A stretch of 8,543 nucleotides of DNA from positions 1 through 8,543 of the forward strand of contig DFHZ01000105.1 of assembly GCA_002371985.1 (NCBI GenBank). Direction: 5' to 3'. How positions within the stretch are numbered: position 1 is the stretch's first letter; every line of letters starts with the position of its first letter. The notes beneath the pieces were generated by a model. It was not told the DNA's origin, made no database searches, and saw only the letters and a program-made list of their open reading frames with translations. The position numbers and the translations under genes are program-made. This DNA is from Ruminococcaceae bacterium UBA3710 (GTDB lineage Bacteria; Bacillota; Clostridia; Oscillospirales; Acutalibacteraceae). Shown in pieces: positions 1 through 6,307 of the stretch.

Positions 1-834
1 GACCATATTTATAAAATGGATTATTCCAAAATGATTAACACGCATAAATCAACAGGAGCCGCCTGTACTATTTCGGTAATTCAGGTGCCGTTTGACGAGG
101 CTTCAAGATTTGGTATTATGAATGTCAATCCGGACGATAGTATTTACGAATTTGAGGAAAAACCCGAAAACCCAAAGAGTAATCTGGCTTCTATGGGAAT
201 TTATGTTTTCGATTATGCGAAACTTAAAAAGTATTTAATTGAAGACGAAAATAAACCTGATTCTTCAAATGATTTCGGTAAAGATATTATTCCGGCTATG
301 CTTAAAAACGGCGAAAAACTTATGGTTTATCGCTTTAATGATTATTGGAAAGATGTAGGAACGGTGGATTCTTTGTGGGAGGCAAATCTCGATTTGCTTA
401 ATCCTAAAATACATCTTAATCTGTCAGACCCGAATTGGAGAATATATTCAAGGACAAGTGCTCTTCCGCCACACCATATTGCATCAAATGCAAATGTTGA
501 AAACTCTCTCATAACAGAGGGTTGTTTCGTTGCAGGAAAGATAGATTATTCTATTCTTTATGAGAATGTCAGAATAGAAGAGGGTGCAACGGTTGAGTAT
601 TCTCTCGTAATGCCGGGTGCGGTTATTAAAAAAGGAGCAACTGTAAGGTACTCCATTATTGCCGAGGATGTTACGGTCGAAGAGAATGCAACCGTCGGCG
701 AGGAACCCGACTATAACAATGCCGAGCAATGGGGTATAAGTGTTATAGGTGCCGGACTTGTTGTTGGAAAAGACGCAAAGATAGGTGCAAAACAAATGAT
801 AACAAAAAATGTTTCGGAGGGTGAAAAGATATGA
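1..834 (+). CDS. glgC: Glucose-1-phosphate adenylyltransferase GlgC, 5'-truncated by the window edge
   Basis: Makes ADP-glucose from ATP and glucose-1-phosphate, the committed step of bacterial glycogen synthesis in the cytoplasm. The reading frame is open from base 1 and begins inside the conserved GDHIYKMDY segment (DHIYKMDY is visible), so the ATG at 16 is internal; roughly the first 120 residues, including the GGxGTRL nucleotide-binding loop, lie outside. In the 277 visible residues, FEEKP (Lys at fragment residue 54, codon 160-162) corresponds to the glucose-1-phosphate-binding Lys of the E. coli enzyme, followed by SNLASMGIYVF, NDFGKDIIP and DYWKDVGT, all family hallmarks. The last 110 or so residues are hexapeptide-like repeats (IEEGATVEYS, IKKGATVRYS) of the C-terminal left-handed beta-helix. 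The stop overlaps the glgD start as ATGA (831-834), so the two subunits are probably translationally coupled. Confidence 0.96.
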   Translation, partial: DHIYKMDYSKMINTHKSTGAACTISVIQVPFDEASRFGIMNVNPDDSIYEFEEKPENPKSNLASMGIYVFDYAKLKKYLIEDENKPDSSNDFGKDIIPAMLKNGEKLMVYRFNDYWKDVGTVDSLWEANLDLLNPKIHLNLSDPNWRIYSRTSALPPHHIASNANVENSLITEGCFVAGKIDYSILYENVRIEEGATVEYSLVMPGAVIKKGATVRYSIIAEDVTVEENATVGEEPDYNNAEQWGISVIGAGLVVGKDAKIGAKQMITKNVSEGEKI

Positions 835-1943
835 GAGCGAATGCAATTTCAGCCATTATTTTTTCTAACTCAAATGATGAGGCTTTAAAAGAATTGACCG
901 AAAACAGGTCTATGTCATCTGTGCCTTTCGGTTGCAGATACAGACTTATTGACTTTACTCTTTCAAATTTGGTTAATGCCGGTATATCTAATGTCGGAGT
1001 AATAACCAATGAAAACTACCGCTCTCTTATGGACCATATCGGAAGCGGAATATATTGGGACCTTGACAGAAAAAACGGCGGTCTTAATATTATACCCCCG
1101 TTTATGATGGGAGAGAATAAGTATAGCGGACTTACCGAAACCTGTTTCAGGGCATATCAATTTGCTTCGAGCCTTAATTCGGAACATATAATTGTCAGCG
1201 AATCGGGTATAATCGCTAATATTGATATAACAGCCCTTATAAATAAGCATATTGAAAAAAATGCAGATATAACATTTGTATACCGAAAAGCAGAGTGTCC
1301 CGATAAGTTTAAGAATACCTTGAAATTTGATATTATTGACGAGCAAATCAGGAGTACAAGCAAGGCACACCGTTTAACCGAAAGCGGAAACTATTCTATG
1401 GGACTTGCCGTATTTAAAAAGTCTGCCTTTATCGACCTTATAAATCTTTCTAAAAATGATAAAGACGAAGATGTTTTTGCAAAACTGATTTCTGAAAATA
1501 TAAGTAATTATAAGATGTTCGGTTTTGAGCATAGAGGTTTTGTGGCTCCTATGGACTCTAAAAAGAGTTTTTATGAAAACCATATGCGTTTGTTTGACGA
1601 AAATGTCCGTAACGATTTGTTTAATAAAGAAAGACCTATACTTACAAAGACGAGGGACGATATGCCAACGAGATACGGTATTCATTCCGATGTTAAAGAC
1701 AGTCTTGTTGCTGACGGTTGTATAATTGAAGGCACTGTTAAAAACTGTATCTTGTTCAGAGGCGTAAGGGTAAGTAAAGGTGCGGTAGTTGAAAACTCTA
1801 TTCTTATGCAGGGTGTAGGCATTTGCGAAAATGCTAAAGCAAAGTATTTAATAGCCGATAAAAACTCGGTTATTACCGGTAAATCTCCGGCAAACGGAAC
1901 TGTGCATAAGGCATTTGTTGTCAAGAAGAATCAGGTTTTTTAA
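831..1943 (+). CDS. glgD: GlgD, non-catalytic paralogue/partner subunit of ADP-glucose pyrophosphorylase
   Basis: A 370-residue GlgC-like protein. In Firmicutes, GlgD associates with GlgC and raises or tunes its activity. The N-terminus keeps the family scaffold (PFGCRYRLIDF around residues 32-42, then LSNLVNAGI) but the catalytic GGxGTRLxPLT loop is replaced by a Ser/Asn-rich stretch (IIFSNSNDEALKELT), which separates GlgD from GlgC. The FEEKP sugar-phosphate motif is also not evident. The C-terminal part has beta-helix repeats (VADGCIIEGTVKNCILFRG, VSKGAVVENSIL). The start is the ATG at 831, with a strong Shine-Dalgarno sequence GGAGGGTG at 816-823, 7 bases upstream and inside the end of glgC. 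The loss of the catalytic loop is seen; the regulatory role comes from the family. Confidence 0.94.
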   Translation: MRANAISAIIFSNSNDEALKELTENRSMSSVPFGCRYRLIDFTLSNLVNAGISNVGVITNENYRSLMDHIGSGIYWDLDRKNGGLNIIPPFMMGENKYSGLTETCFRAYQFASSLNSEHIIVSESGIIANIDITALINKHIEKNADITFVYRKAECPDKFKNTLKFDIIDEQIRSTSKAHRLTESGNYSMGLAVFKKSAFIDLINLSKNDKDEDVFAKLISENISNYKMFGFEHRGFVAPMDSKKSFYENHMRLFDENVRNDLFNKERPILTKTRDDMPTRYGIHSDVKDSLVADGCIIEGTVKNCILFRGVRVSKGAVVENSILMQGVGICENAKAKYLIADKNSVITGKSPANGTVHKAFVVKKNQVF

Positions 1944-1958
1944 AAGGAGACTCTATAA

Positions 1959-3374
1959 ATGAAAGTATTGTTTGCTGCAAGCGAGGCAGAGCCTTTTGCA
2001 AAATCGGGTGGACTTGCCGATGTTTCGGGGGCATTGCCTAAAGCATTGAGAAAAAGACTCGTAGGGGCGAGGGTAATTCTCCCTCTTTACAGTTCTATTG
2101 CTCCCGAAATGCGAGAAAAAATGACATTTATTTGCAATATTACGGTTCCCGTGTCTTGGCGAAAACAGTATTGCGGTGTTTTTGAAGCACATATAGACGG
2201 TGTTATTTATTACTTTATTGACAATGAGTATTATTTCAAGAGAGACGGTCTTTACGGATACTATGATGATGCAGAAAGATTTGCATTTTTTTCCCGTGCC
2301 GTTCTCGAAATAATACCGCATATAGGTTTTAAGCCGGATATTATACATTGTAACGATTGGCAAACGGCACTAATACCCGTTTATCTTACGGAAATGTATT
2401 CAAAAGACCCGTTCTATTCTTCTATCAAAACTGTTTTCACAATTCATAATATTCAGTATCAGGGAAAGTACGGAATGGAACTTTACGGCGATGTTTTAGG
2501 TCTGCCGGACGGCAGAGAAAGCATTGTTGAATATGACGGTTGCGTAAACTTTATGAAGGGTGCAATTCAGTGTGCCGATAAAGTAACTACGGTTTCTCCG
2601 ACATATTCAAGAGAAATACTCGAACCGTACTATTCTCATGGTCTTGATAGTATACTTAAAGAATTCGGTTATAAACTGACAGGCATTGTAAACGGTATTG
2701 ATACAGATGTTTATAATCCCGAAACCGATAAATTTATTTATCAGAATTATAGTATTCAAACACTTGGTGATAAGAAAAAGAATAAAACAAAACTTCAAGA
2801 AGAAATGGGACTGCCAAGAGTTAATGCACCGATATTCGGAATGGTAACAAGACTTGTAAGTCATAAGGGTATAGACCTTGTAAAATGCGTGTTCGAAGAA
2901 CTGTTAAGGGCTGATTTGCAGTTTGTGATTTTAGGTTCCGGAGAATGGGAATTTGAAACATTCTTTTATGAAATGAGCAAAAAATACCCGGAAAAAGTAG
3001 CGGTTAAACTCGGCTTTGATAATGCACTTGCACATAAAATATATGCCGGTTCCGATTTCTTTTTAATGCCGAGCAAAAGTGAGCCTTGCGGTCTTGCCCA
3101 ACTCGTTGCTCTAAGGTACGGTACTATACCGATAGTAAGAGAAACCGGCGGTCTTAATGATACCGTTAAAGACAGCGGAGACGGACAGGGCAACGGTTTC
3201 ACATTTTCAAATTATAATGCCCACGATATGGAAAACACCGTTTGGAGGGCTCTTGCCGGATATTCAAAGACAGAAGGCTTTGATATTTTAAGAAGAAGAG
3301 CAATGAGTTGCGATAACGGCTGGAATGCATCTGCAAACCTTTATATAAGGCTTTATAAAGAGATAATTCAGTAA
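1959..3374 (+). CDS. glgA: Glycogen synthase GlgA (ADP-glucose type, GT5)
   Basis: Transfers glucose from ADP-glucose to the non-reducing end of an alpha-1,4-glucan, using the product of the GlgC/GlgD enzyme encoded just upstream. The 471-residue length is normal for the family. Visible motifs: K15-S-G-G-L (the KxGG ADP-glucose site) in the N-terminal Rossmann domain; HNIQYQGKYG at 163-172; NGIDTDVYNP from 245; VTRLVSHKGIDL (R298, K303) opening the C-terminal GT-B domain; and SEPCGLAQL with E375 plus RETGGLNDTV, the retaining-glycosyltransferase signature. The AGGAG ribosome site at 1945-1949 lies 9 bases before the ATG and 1 base after the glgD stop. No terminator hairpin is evident after the stop; the next promoter begins 12 bases downstream, so some read-through into the next operon is possible. 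Confidence 0.97.
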   Translation: MKVLFAASEAEPFAKSGGLADVSGALPKALRKRLVGARVILPLYSSIAPEMREKMTFICNITVPVSWRKQYCGVFEAHIDGVIYYFIDNEYYFKRDGLYGYYDDAERFAFFSRAVLEIIPHIGFKPDIIHCNDWQTALIPVYLTEMYSKDPFYSSIKTVFTIHNIQYQGKYGMELYGDVLGLPDGRESIVEYDGCVNFMKGAIQCADKVTTVSPTYSREILEPYYSHGLDSILKEFGYKLTGIVNGIDTDVYNPETDKFIYQNYSIQTLGDKKKNKTKLQEEMGLPRVNAPIFGMVTRLVSHKGIDLVKCVFEELLRADLQFVILGSGEWEFETFFYEMSKKYPEKVAVKLGFDNALAHKIYAGSDFFLMPSKSEPCGLAQLVALRYGTIPIVRETGGLNDTVKDSGDGQGNGFTFSNYNAHDMENTVWRALAGYSKTEGFDILRRRAMSCDNGWNASANLYIRLYKEIIQ

Positions 3375-3386
3375 GTTAAAAAGTAT

Positions 3387-3415
3387 TTGACAAAACTATT
3401 GTTATATGTTAAACT
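3387..3415 (+). promoter_or_regulatory. Sigma-A-type promoter of the peptide/cohesin/dockerin operon
   Basis: TTGACA at 3387-3392, a 17-base spacer and TAAACT at 3410-3415: a perfect -35, optimal spacing and a 4/6 -10. The start of transcription should fall near 3422, about 50 bases before the first gene. It lies directly after the glgA stop, so the accessory operon is separately transcribed. The same -35/spacer/-10 arrangement recurs before rplU, which supports both calls. Confidence 0.82.
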
Positions 3416-3457
3416 AAATGTGTGATGTTATATATTTTGGGCAGTTATTATCTTTTT

Positions 3458-3463
3458 AAGGAG
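3458..3463 (+). promoter_or_regulatory. Shine-Dalgarno AAGGAG that fixes the start at 3473
   Basis: AAGGAG sits 9 bases before the ATG at 3473. The frame is also open from a GTG at 3422 and an ATG at 3425, but those lie at the predicted transcription start, have no ribosome site, and would put 17 odd residues in front of a well-formed signal peptide. The ATG at 3473 is therefore preferred. Confidence 0.85.
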
Positions 3464-3472
3464 TGTAATCTT

Positions 3473-4636
3473 ATGAAAAAGTCATTATTGAGAATTGCTG
3501 CTGCATTATTGACTTTGGTTTTAGTTTTTAGTTGTTGCATATCTTTTAATGCTTCTGCAACAGGCGAGCCCACTATTTCGGTTATAGGAAATAATCAAAA
3601 TCCTGCCGAAGCAGGAACTGAAACAACCATCAATTTGTCTGGAATAAATCTTTCTTCTGTTAAAGGTATGGATCTTACTTTGGATGCCCCTTCAGGTGTT
3701 TCGTTTAAATCTATATCCGGTAACTTTACAAATAACGGTTCTACACAGATTACTTTAACGCAAAATACAAACTATACATTGACATCAAGCAAAATCAGAA
3801 TAGTTGCTACATTTGTTAAAAAACCTGTTGACTCGTTCTCTGCAACTGTTGTTCTTAATGCACCGTCAACTATCGGCAAAGTTGATGTGCCGATTACATT
3901 TACGCTCGTTAATGAAAGCGTTGCCAAAATGACAACAGGGTTTATCAACAATTCCGGCGAATTGATAGTTAGTAAGACAAGTTCAACTACAAACACCGGT
4001 TCTGCTCTTGCGGAACTGTTAGCCCCTGCTGCATTGTTGAGTAACAATGTATTTGTTCCATACGGCGGAATTTATGTTGAAAATAACGGTAGTTATTCGT
4101 ATCCTAAAAAGAATGCTGACGGTTCATTTGATCTTGATAACAGTGTAACATACAAATATAAAACGTTTAAGTTACCCTCTAATACCGGTTCTATTACAAC
4201 ATTTTCTTCAAGCAAAAAAGAGCAAGATGCAGAATATGATAATAAAAACGGTGTCCAGTTTGTAAGTTATGCTCTCGACCGTTCCAAGACCCACGGAACT
4301 ATTCTTTTCAAAGGCAATTTTGACGCTTTGTTTGAAGCGAAGAAAGGTACTTATCCAACTAAAGAAGCACTTGTCCAAAACTATGCCAATGCATTGAAGT
4401 CAAAAGATTCGGGCAAGTGGTTCAAGATTTCTTATGCAGACACTTATGTACTTGCTTGTCGTGTTGACCAAGTTAAGGCTATGTGGTATGATTCAGATAA
4501 TGAAAGCGGACATATTCAGTATGCTTTGCGTGTTTTAAATGTAAATTCTTCTGAAAAGTTTACTGCTGTTGGATACACTTTAGATGGTAATAATTGCTAT
4601 GTTTCTGATGAGTATCAATCTTTTGAGGTGAAATAG
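3473..4636 (+). CDS. Secreted protein with a possible cohesin-like beta-sandwich domain
   Basis: 387 residues from the preferred ATG. Residues 1-29 form a Sec signal peptide: MKKSLLRI, a hydrophobic core, and an ASA cleavage site before Thr30. Residues about 32-148 read like a cohesin-type beta sandwich: TISVIGNNQNPAEAGTE opens as cohesins do (strand, then 'pGd'-type turn), followed by a strand/turn pattern around GMDLTLDAPSGVSFKSISG and a closing FTLVNES strand. This resemblance is by pattern only; it could be another Ig-like or carbohydrate-binding sandwich. A Ser/Thr-rich linker (about 168-178) leads to a 195-residue C-terminal region with a Gly/Tyr-rich start (FVPYGGIYVENNG) and an end rich in beta strands (YALRVLNV, TAVGYTLDGNN); I do not recognise its family. 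No LPXTG or transmembrane anchor is visible. It is the first gene after the promoter and is followed 2 bases later by the 46-residue peptide, whose ribosome site lies in this gene's last codons. A dockerin-only protein is encoded three genes downstream. Confidence 0.72.
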   Translation: MKKSLLRIAAALLTLVLVFSCCISFNASATGEPTISVIGNNQNPAEAGTETTINLSGINLSSVKGMDLTLDAPSGVSFKSISGNFTNNGSTQITLTQNTNYTLTSSKIRIVATFVKKPVDSFSATVVLNAPSTIGKVDVPITFTLVNESVAKMTTGFINNSGELIVSKTSSTTNTGSALAELLAPAALLSNNVFVPYGGIYVENNGSYSYPKKNADGSFDLDNSVTYKYKTFKLPSNTGSITTFSSSKKEQDAEYDNKNGVQFVSYALDRSKTHGTILFKGNFDALFEAKKGTYPTKEALVQNYANALKSKDSGKWFKISYADTYVLACRVDQVKAMWYDSDNESGHIQYALRVLNVNSSEKFTAVGYTLDGNNCYVSDEYQSFEVK

Positions 4637-4638
4637 TA

Positions 4639-4779
4639 ATGAAGAAAAAATATAAGGTGCCTGAGGCTCTTATTGAGCTTTTGGAAAAAGAGGACGCATT
4701 GACGGTTTCTTCTCCGGGTGAAGATACGATAGATAACCCGGGTAATGACGATGATCCTAACTTATTCGAAGAGTTGTAA
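4639..4779 (+). CDS. 46-residue acidic peptide, candidate RiPP-like precursor A1
   Basis: A small gene with GAGGTG (4625-4630) 8 bases before its ATG and a TAATG overlap with the next start, so it is very probably translated. The N-terminal half looks like a leader: basic MKKKYK, then Y5, P8, E9, I12, L15, then D19-A-L-T-V-S24. The C-terminal half (26-46) has no basic residue and no Cys: E28-D-T-I-D32, then NPGNDDDPNLF and a final EEL. The 34-residue peptide encoded at 5171 has Y, P, E, I and L at the same five positions and a matching D-[AV]-[LI]-T-[AV]-S plus E-D-T block, so the two are paralogues. There is no signal peptide, so any export needs a dedicated route. The precursor role is inferred from the leader/tail organisation and the PqqD-like gene in the operon. 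Alternatively it is a small structural or regulatory peptide. Confidence 0.75.
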   Translation: MKKKYKVPEALIELLEKEDALTVSSPGEDTIDNPGNDDDPNLFEEL

Positions 4780-5174
4780 TGAAAAAGATTATTGTTTTAT
4801 CAATGATATTTATCTTGGTTTTAACTTTTTGTTCTTGTGGCAAAAAAGCAAAAACTAAAGATAAAAGTTTGGACGATAAGAGTGATACTTCATCGGTTAT
4901 ATTAGCCGAGGATACTATTGACGGAAGCGTTGATATTGATGTTGACGATATTCCCGAACTTGAAGACGATACCGATTCTAATGCGACCGATAATACGAGT
5001 TCTTCGTCCGGTTCTGATGATTCTTCCAAAGGTTCAACCTCTTCTAAAACAACTTCGGGGGATAAAAAATCAGATAATAAGTCGTCGAGCAGTTCTGAAA
5101 GTAATGACGCTACCGAAAAAAATGATGATGCAGTCGATAAGGACTCAATGAAAGGCTGGGACCCTTTAACATGA
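4779..5174 (+). CDS. Ser/Asp-rich lipoprotein ending in a copy of the peptide tail
   Basis: 131 residues. The N-terminus MKKIIVLSMIFILVLTFCSC is a lipoprotein signal peptide with Cys20 as the likely lipidated residue (FCSC-G; Ser at -1), so the mature protein should be anchored on the outer face of the membrane. The mature part is low complexity: Lys-rich near the anchor, an acidic stretch (VDIDVDDIPELEDD, 51-64), then a Ser/Thr/Asp/Lys-rich region to about residue 118, probably disordered. Two segments match the small peptides: A43-E-D-T-I-D48 (compare E-D-T-I-D in the 46-residue peptide) and the very C-terminus K121-D-S-M-K-G-W-D-P-L-T131 (compare E-D-T-M-E-G-W-E-P-F-V, the end of the 34-residue peptide). 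The start overlaps the previous stop as TAATG and the stop overlaps the next start as ATGA. No known domain. It may be a surface-displayed substrate or a fusion created by duplication. Confidence 0.85.
   Translation: MKKIIVLSMIFILVLTFCSCGKKAKTKDKSLDDKSDTSSVILAEDTIDGSVDIDVDDIPELEDDTDSNATDNTSSSSGSDDSSKGSTSSKTTSGDKKSDNKSSSSSESNDATEKNDDAVDKDSMKGWDPLT
5139..5174 (+). repeat. Direct repeat copy 1: 3' end of the lipoprotein gene
   Basis: The last 12 codons including the stop align without gaps to 5240-5275 at 25 of 36 bases. In the inner 28 bases (5140-5167 against 5241-5268), 23 match. Both copies are in the reading frame of their own gene and end exactly at the stop codon. They encode KDSMKGWDPLT and EDTMEGWEPFV. 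The downstream gene starts inside the 3' end of each copy. Confidence 0.85.
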
Positions 5175-5275
5175 TTAAAGAGTACGAGTGCCCCGAACTT
5201 GAAATTGTTTATTTGAATGATGTTATAACCGCATCTGACGAGGACACTATGGAAGGTTGGGAACCTTTTGTATAG
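5171..5275 (+). CDS. 34-residue acidic peptide, candidate RiPP-like precursor A2
   Basis: Starts at an ATG overlapping the lipoprotein stop (ATGA, 5171-5174) and ends at the TAG 5273-5275. No strong Shine-Dalgarno sequence is close (AAGG at 5152-5155 is 15 bases away), so coupling to the upstream gene is likely. The leader region has Y5, P8, E9, L10, I12, L15 and D17-V-I-T-A-S22. The tail is D23-E-D-T-M-E-G-W-E-P-F-V34, with no Lys or Arg after residue 3. The Y-x2-P-x-L pattern followed by Thr 15 residues after the Tyr fits the leader motif bound by RRE proteins in lasso-peptide systems; only the mid-leader Gly is replaced, by Y14. If cut after T20-A21, the 13-residue core would begin with Ser and carry Glu at position 7. 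It is paralogous to the 46-residue peptide. The product is inferred; it could also act uncut. Confidence 0.72.
   Translation: MIKEYECPELEIVYLNDVITASDEDTMEGWEPFV
5240..5275 (+). repeat. Direct repeat copy 2: 3' end of the 34-residue peptide gene
   Basis: Partner of 5139-5174, offset by 101 bases. Differences are mostly third positions or conservative (Ser/Thr, Asp/Glu, Leu/Phe), so the encoded D-[ST]-M-x-G-W-[DE]-P tail is kept. The GGAAGG at 5251-5256 in this copy also serves as a ribosome site for the TTG start at 5268. Confidence 0.85.
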
Positions 5276-5579
5276 GTATATAAGGTCTGTTTGCGTTATT
5301 CTGAGTTTAATGCTTTTAATTTCTTTTTCTTTTTCTTTTTGTGTTTTTGCAAGTAATGATGCGGATATTAACAAAGATTCCTTTGTTGATATCCGTGATG
5401 TTATTACAATGAAGAAAATGATTTTAAATAAAAAGTATTATGTATCGCAAGGAAACTATGATATTGTTGAAAACTTAACCGATGCAGATTATAATGCAAC
5501 CGACCTTGCCAACTTAGTTAGTTATCTTTTAGGGTCGGCGGATAGTTTTTCGCATTATGACTCTGTGGACGAATTATAA
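5268..5579 (+). CDS. Small secreted dockerin-like protein (TTG start)
   Basis: 103 residues. The start is a TTG overlapping the end of the preceding peptide gene, with GGAAGG (5251-5256) 11 bases upstream; no in-frame ATG occurs before residue 15, which would break the signal peptide. Residues 1-28 are a Sec signal (RYIR, long hydrophobic core, cleavage near VFA-S). The mature part is essentially one dockerin: calcium loop D33-x-N35-x-D37-S-F-V-D41-x-x-D44 with helix VITMKKMIL, then a second half with a degenerate loop (E68, L70, D72, N76, D79 in the usual positions 1, 3, 5, 9, 12) and helix LANLVSYLLG. The tail is acidic (YDSVDEL). It has no enzyme domain, which is unusual: dockerins normally attach catalytic or binding modules to a cohesin scaffold. 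The possible cohesin-like protein encoded at the head of the operon is a candidate partner. Type and partner are inferred. Confidence 0.8.
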   Translation: MYRYIRSVCVILSLMLLISFSFSFCVFASNDADINKDSFVDIRDVITMKKMILNKKYYVSQGNYDIVENLTDADYNATDLANLVSYLLGSADSFSHYDSVDEL

Positions 5580-5581
5580 GT

Positions 5582-6307
5582 ATGTATGAATTTAATATTG
5601 AAATAGCAAATATACCAATTAAAATTTTTTCAAAACATAAATATGTTTATGAGCAGTGCTATGATTATTTAACCGAAAAAAATCCGTTTTTTTCGGTTTC
5701 TCTGTCTAATGAAGATATTTTAAAAGAAATGACAATTGCTAATAAGAACGGAAAAACAGATTTAGACGAAAAGTATCTCGAAAGTACGGCAATTTATAGA
5801 AAAATCTGTGAAAAAATACTTGATTATGATGCTTTTATGATGCATTCTGCAACTGTAAAGTTAGACGATACTGCTATTGCGTTTATCGGTAAAAGCGGTG
5901 CCGGAAAAACAACACAATCTATGTTTTGGATAAATGAATTCGGTGCCGAATATATAAATGGCGATAAGCCTATAATAAGGCTTATTGACGGCAGTTTTTT
6001 TGCTTTTGGCACTCCTTGGTGCGGTAAAGAAAGGCTCAATAATAATACTTATGCTAAACTTGAATTTTTAGTTCAGGTTGTTAAATCAGATAAAAATGCC
6101 GTCCAAGAGTTATCTTCCTATGATGCACTTCCCGTTGTTTTAAAGCAGGTACATTTATGGGACGATGAAATTTCCCTTTCAAAAATAATGGATATGATTG
6201 ATAAACTTATTGAAAGCGTAAAGGTATTAAGGCTTTATTGTAAAAAGGAACCAATTTCAGCACATGTGGCTTTTGAAAAAATTTTTAATTTTATAGAGGA
6301 AAAATAA
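5582..6307 (+). CDS. HPr kinase/PEP-carboxykinase-like P-loop protein (PadK/ScmC-like)
   Basis: 241 residues of the HprK-like family found beside PqqD-like and nucleotidyltransferase genes in peptide-modification clusters. The P-loop G103-KSGAGK-T110 is preceded by the family's MMHSATV strand (H88) and followed by N126-G-D-K-P130 (Walker B-like, usually N-D-D-K-P) and G143-TPWCG-K149, then VLRLYC near 215-220. The N-terminal 80 residues are the usual less conserved lobe. In the paeninodin lasso-peptide family such a kinase phosphorylates the precursor peptide on Ser; here the D-[ST] motifs in the upstream peptides and lipoprotein are plausible targets, but this is inference. The ATG at 5582 follows the dockerin stop by 2 bases with only a weak ribosome site, so it probably depends on translation of the preceding gene. 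It is not the carbon-catabolite HprK/P, which is longer and has an N-terminal regulatory domain. Confidence 0.85.
   Translation: MYEFNIEIANIPIKIFSKHKYVYEQCYDYLTEKNPFFSVSLSNEDILKEMTIANKNGKTDLDEKYLESTAIYRKICEKILDYDAFMMHSATVKLDDTAIAFIGKSGAGKTTQSMFWINEFGAEYINGDKPIIRLIDGSFFAFGTPWCGKERLNNNTYAKLEFLVQVVKSDKNAVQELSSYDALPVVLKQVHLWDDEISLSKIMDMIDKLIESVKVLRLYCKKEPISAHVAFEKIFNFIEEK

Noticed and set aside
16..834. ATG at 16 as the start of glgC
   Set aside because: The five codons before it (DHIYK) continue the conserved GDHIYKMDY motif, and the protein would lack its nucleotide-binding domain; the gene is simply cut by the window edge.
484..846. Minus-strand open frame opposite glgC, and similar ones opposite glgD and glgA
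   Set aside because: They are antisense to strongly conserved genes and show no recognisable domain or ribosome site.
3339..3360. Inverted repeat CTTTATA/TATAAAG near the end of glgA as a terminator
   Set aside because: It is AT-only apart from the end pair, lies inside the coding sequence and has no following T-run; it would be too weak.
3422..3472. GTG at 3422 or ATG at 3425 as the start of the first secreted protein
   Set aside because: They coincide with the predicted transcription start, have no ribosome site, and add 17 residues before a good signal peptide; AAGGAG points to the ATG at 3473.
4757..5374. A 205-codon open frame on the minus strand
   Set aside because: It mirrors the Asp/Ser-rich lipoprotein and neighbouring genes, whose codon bias leaves the complement open; its protein is low complexity, and the plus-strand genes have ribosome sites, signal peptides and paralogy.
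5582..6307. Carbon-catabolite HPr kinase/phosphorylase
   Set aside because: The protein is shorter, lacks the N-terminal HprK domain, has the NGDKP and GTPWCGK motifs of the peptide-cluster subfamily, and sits beside a PqqD-like gene.
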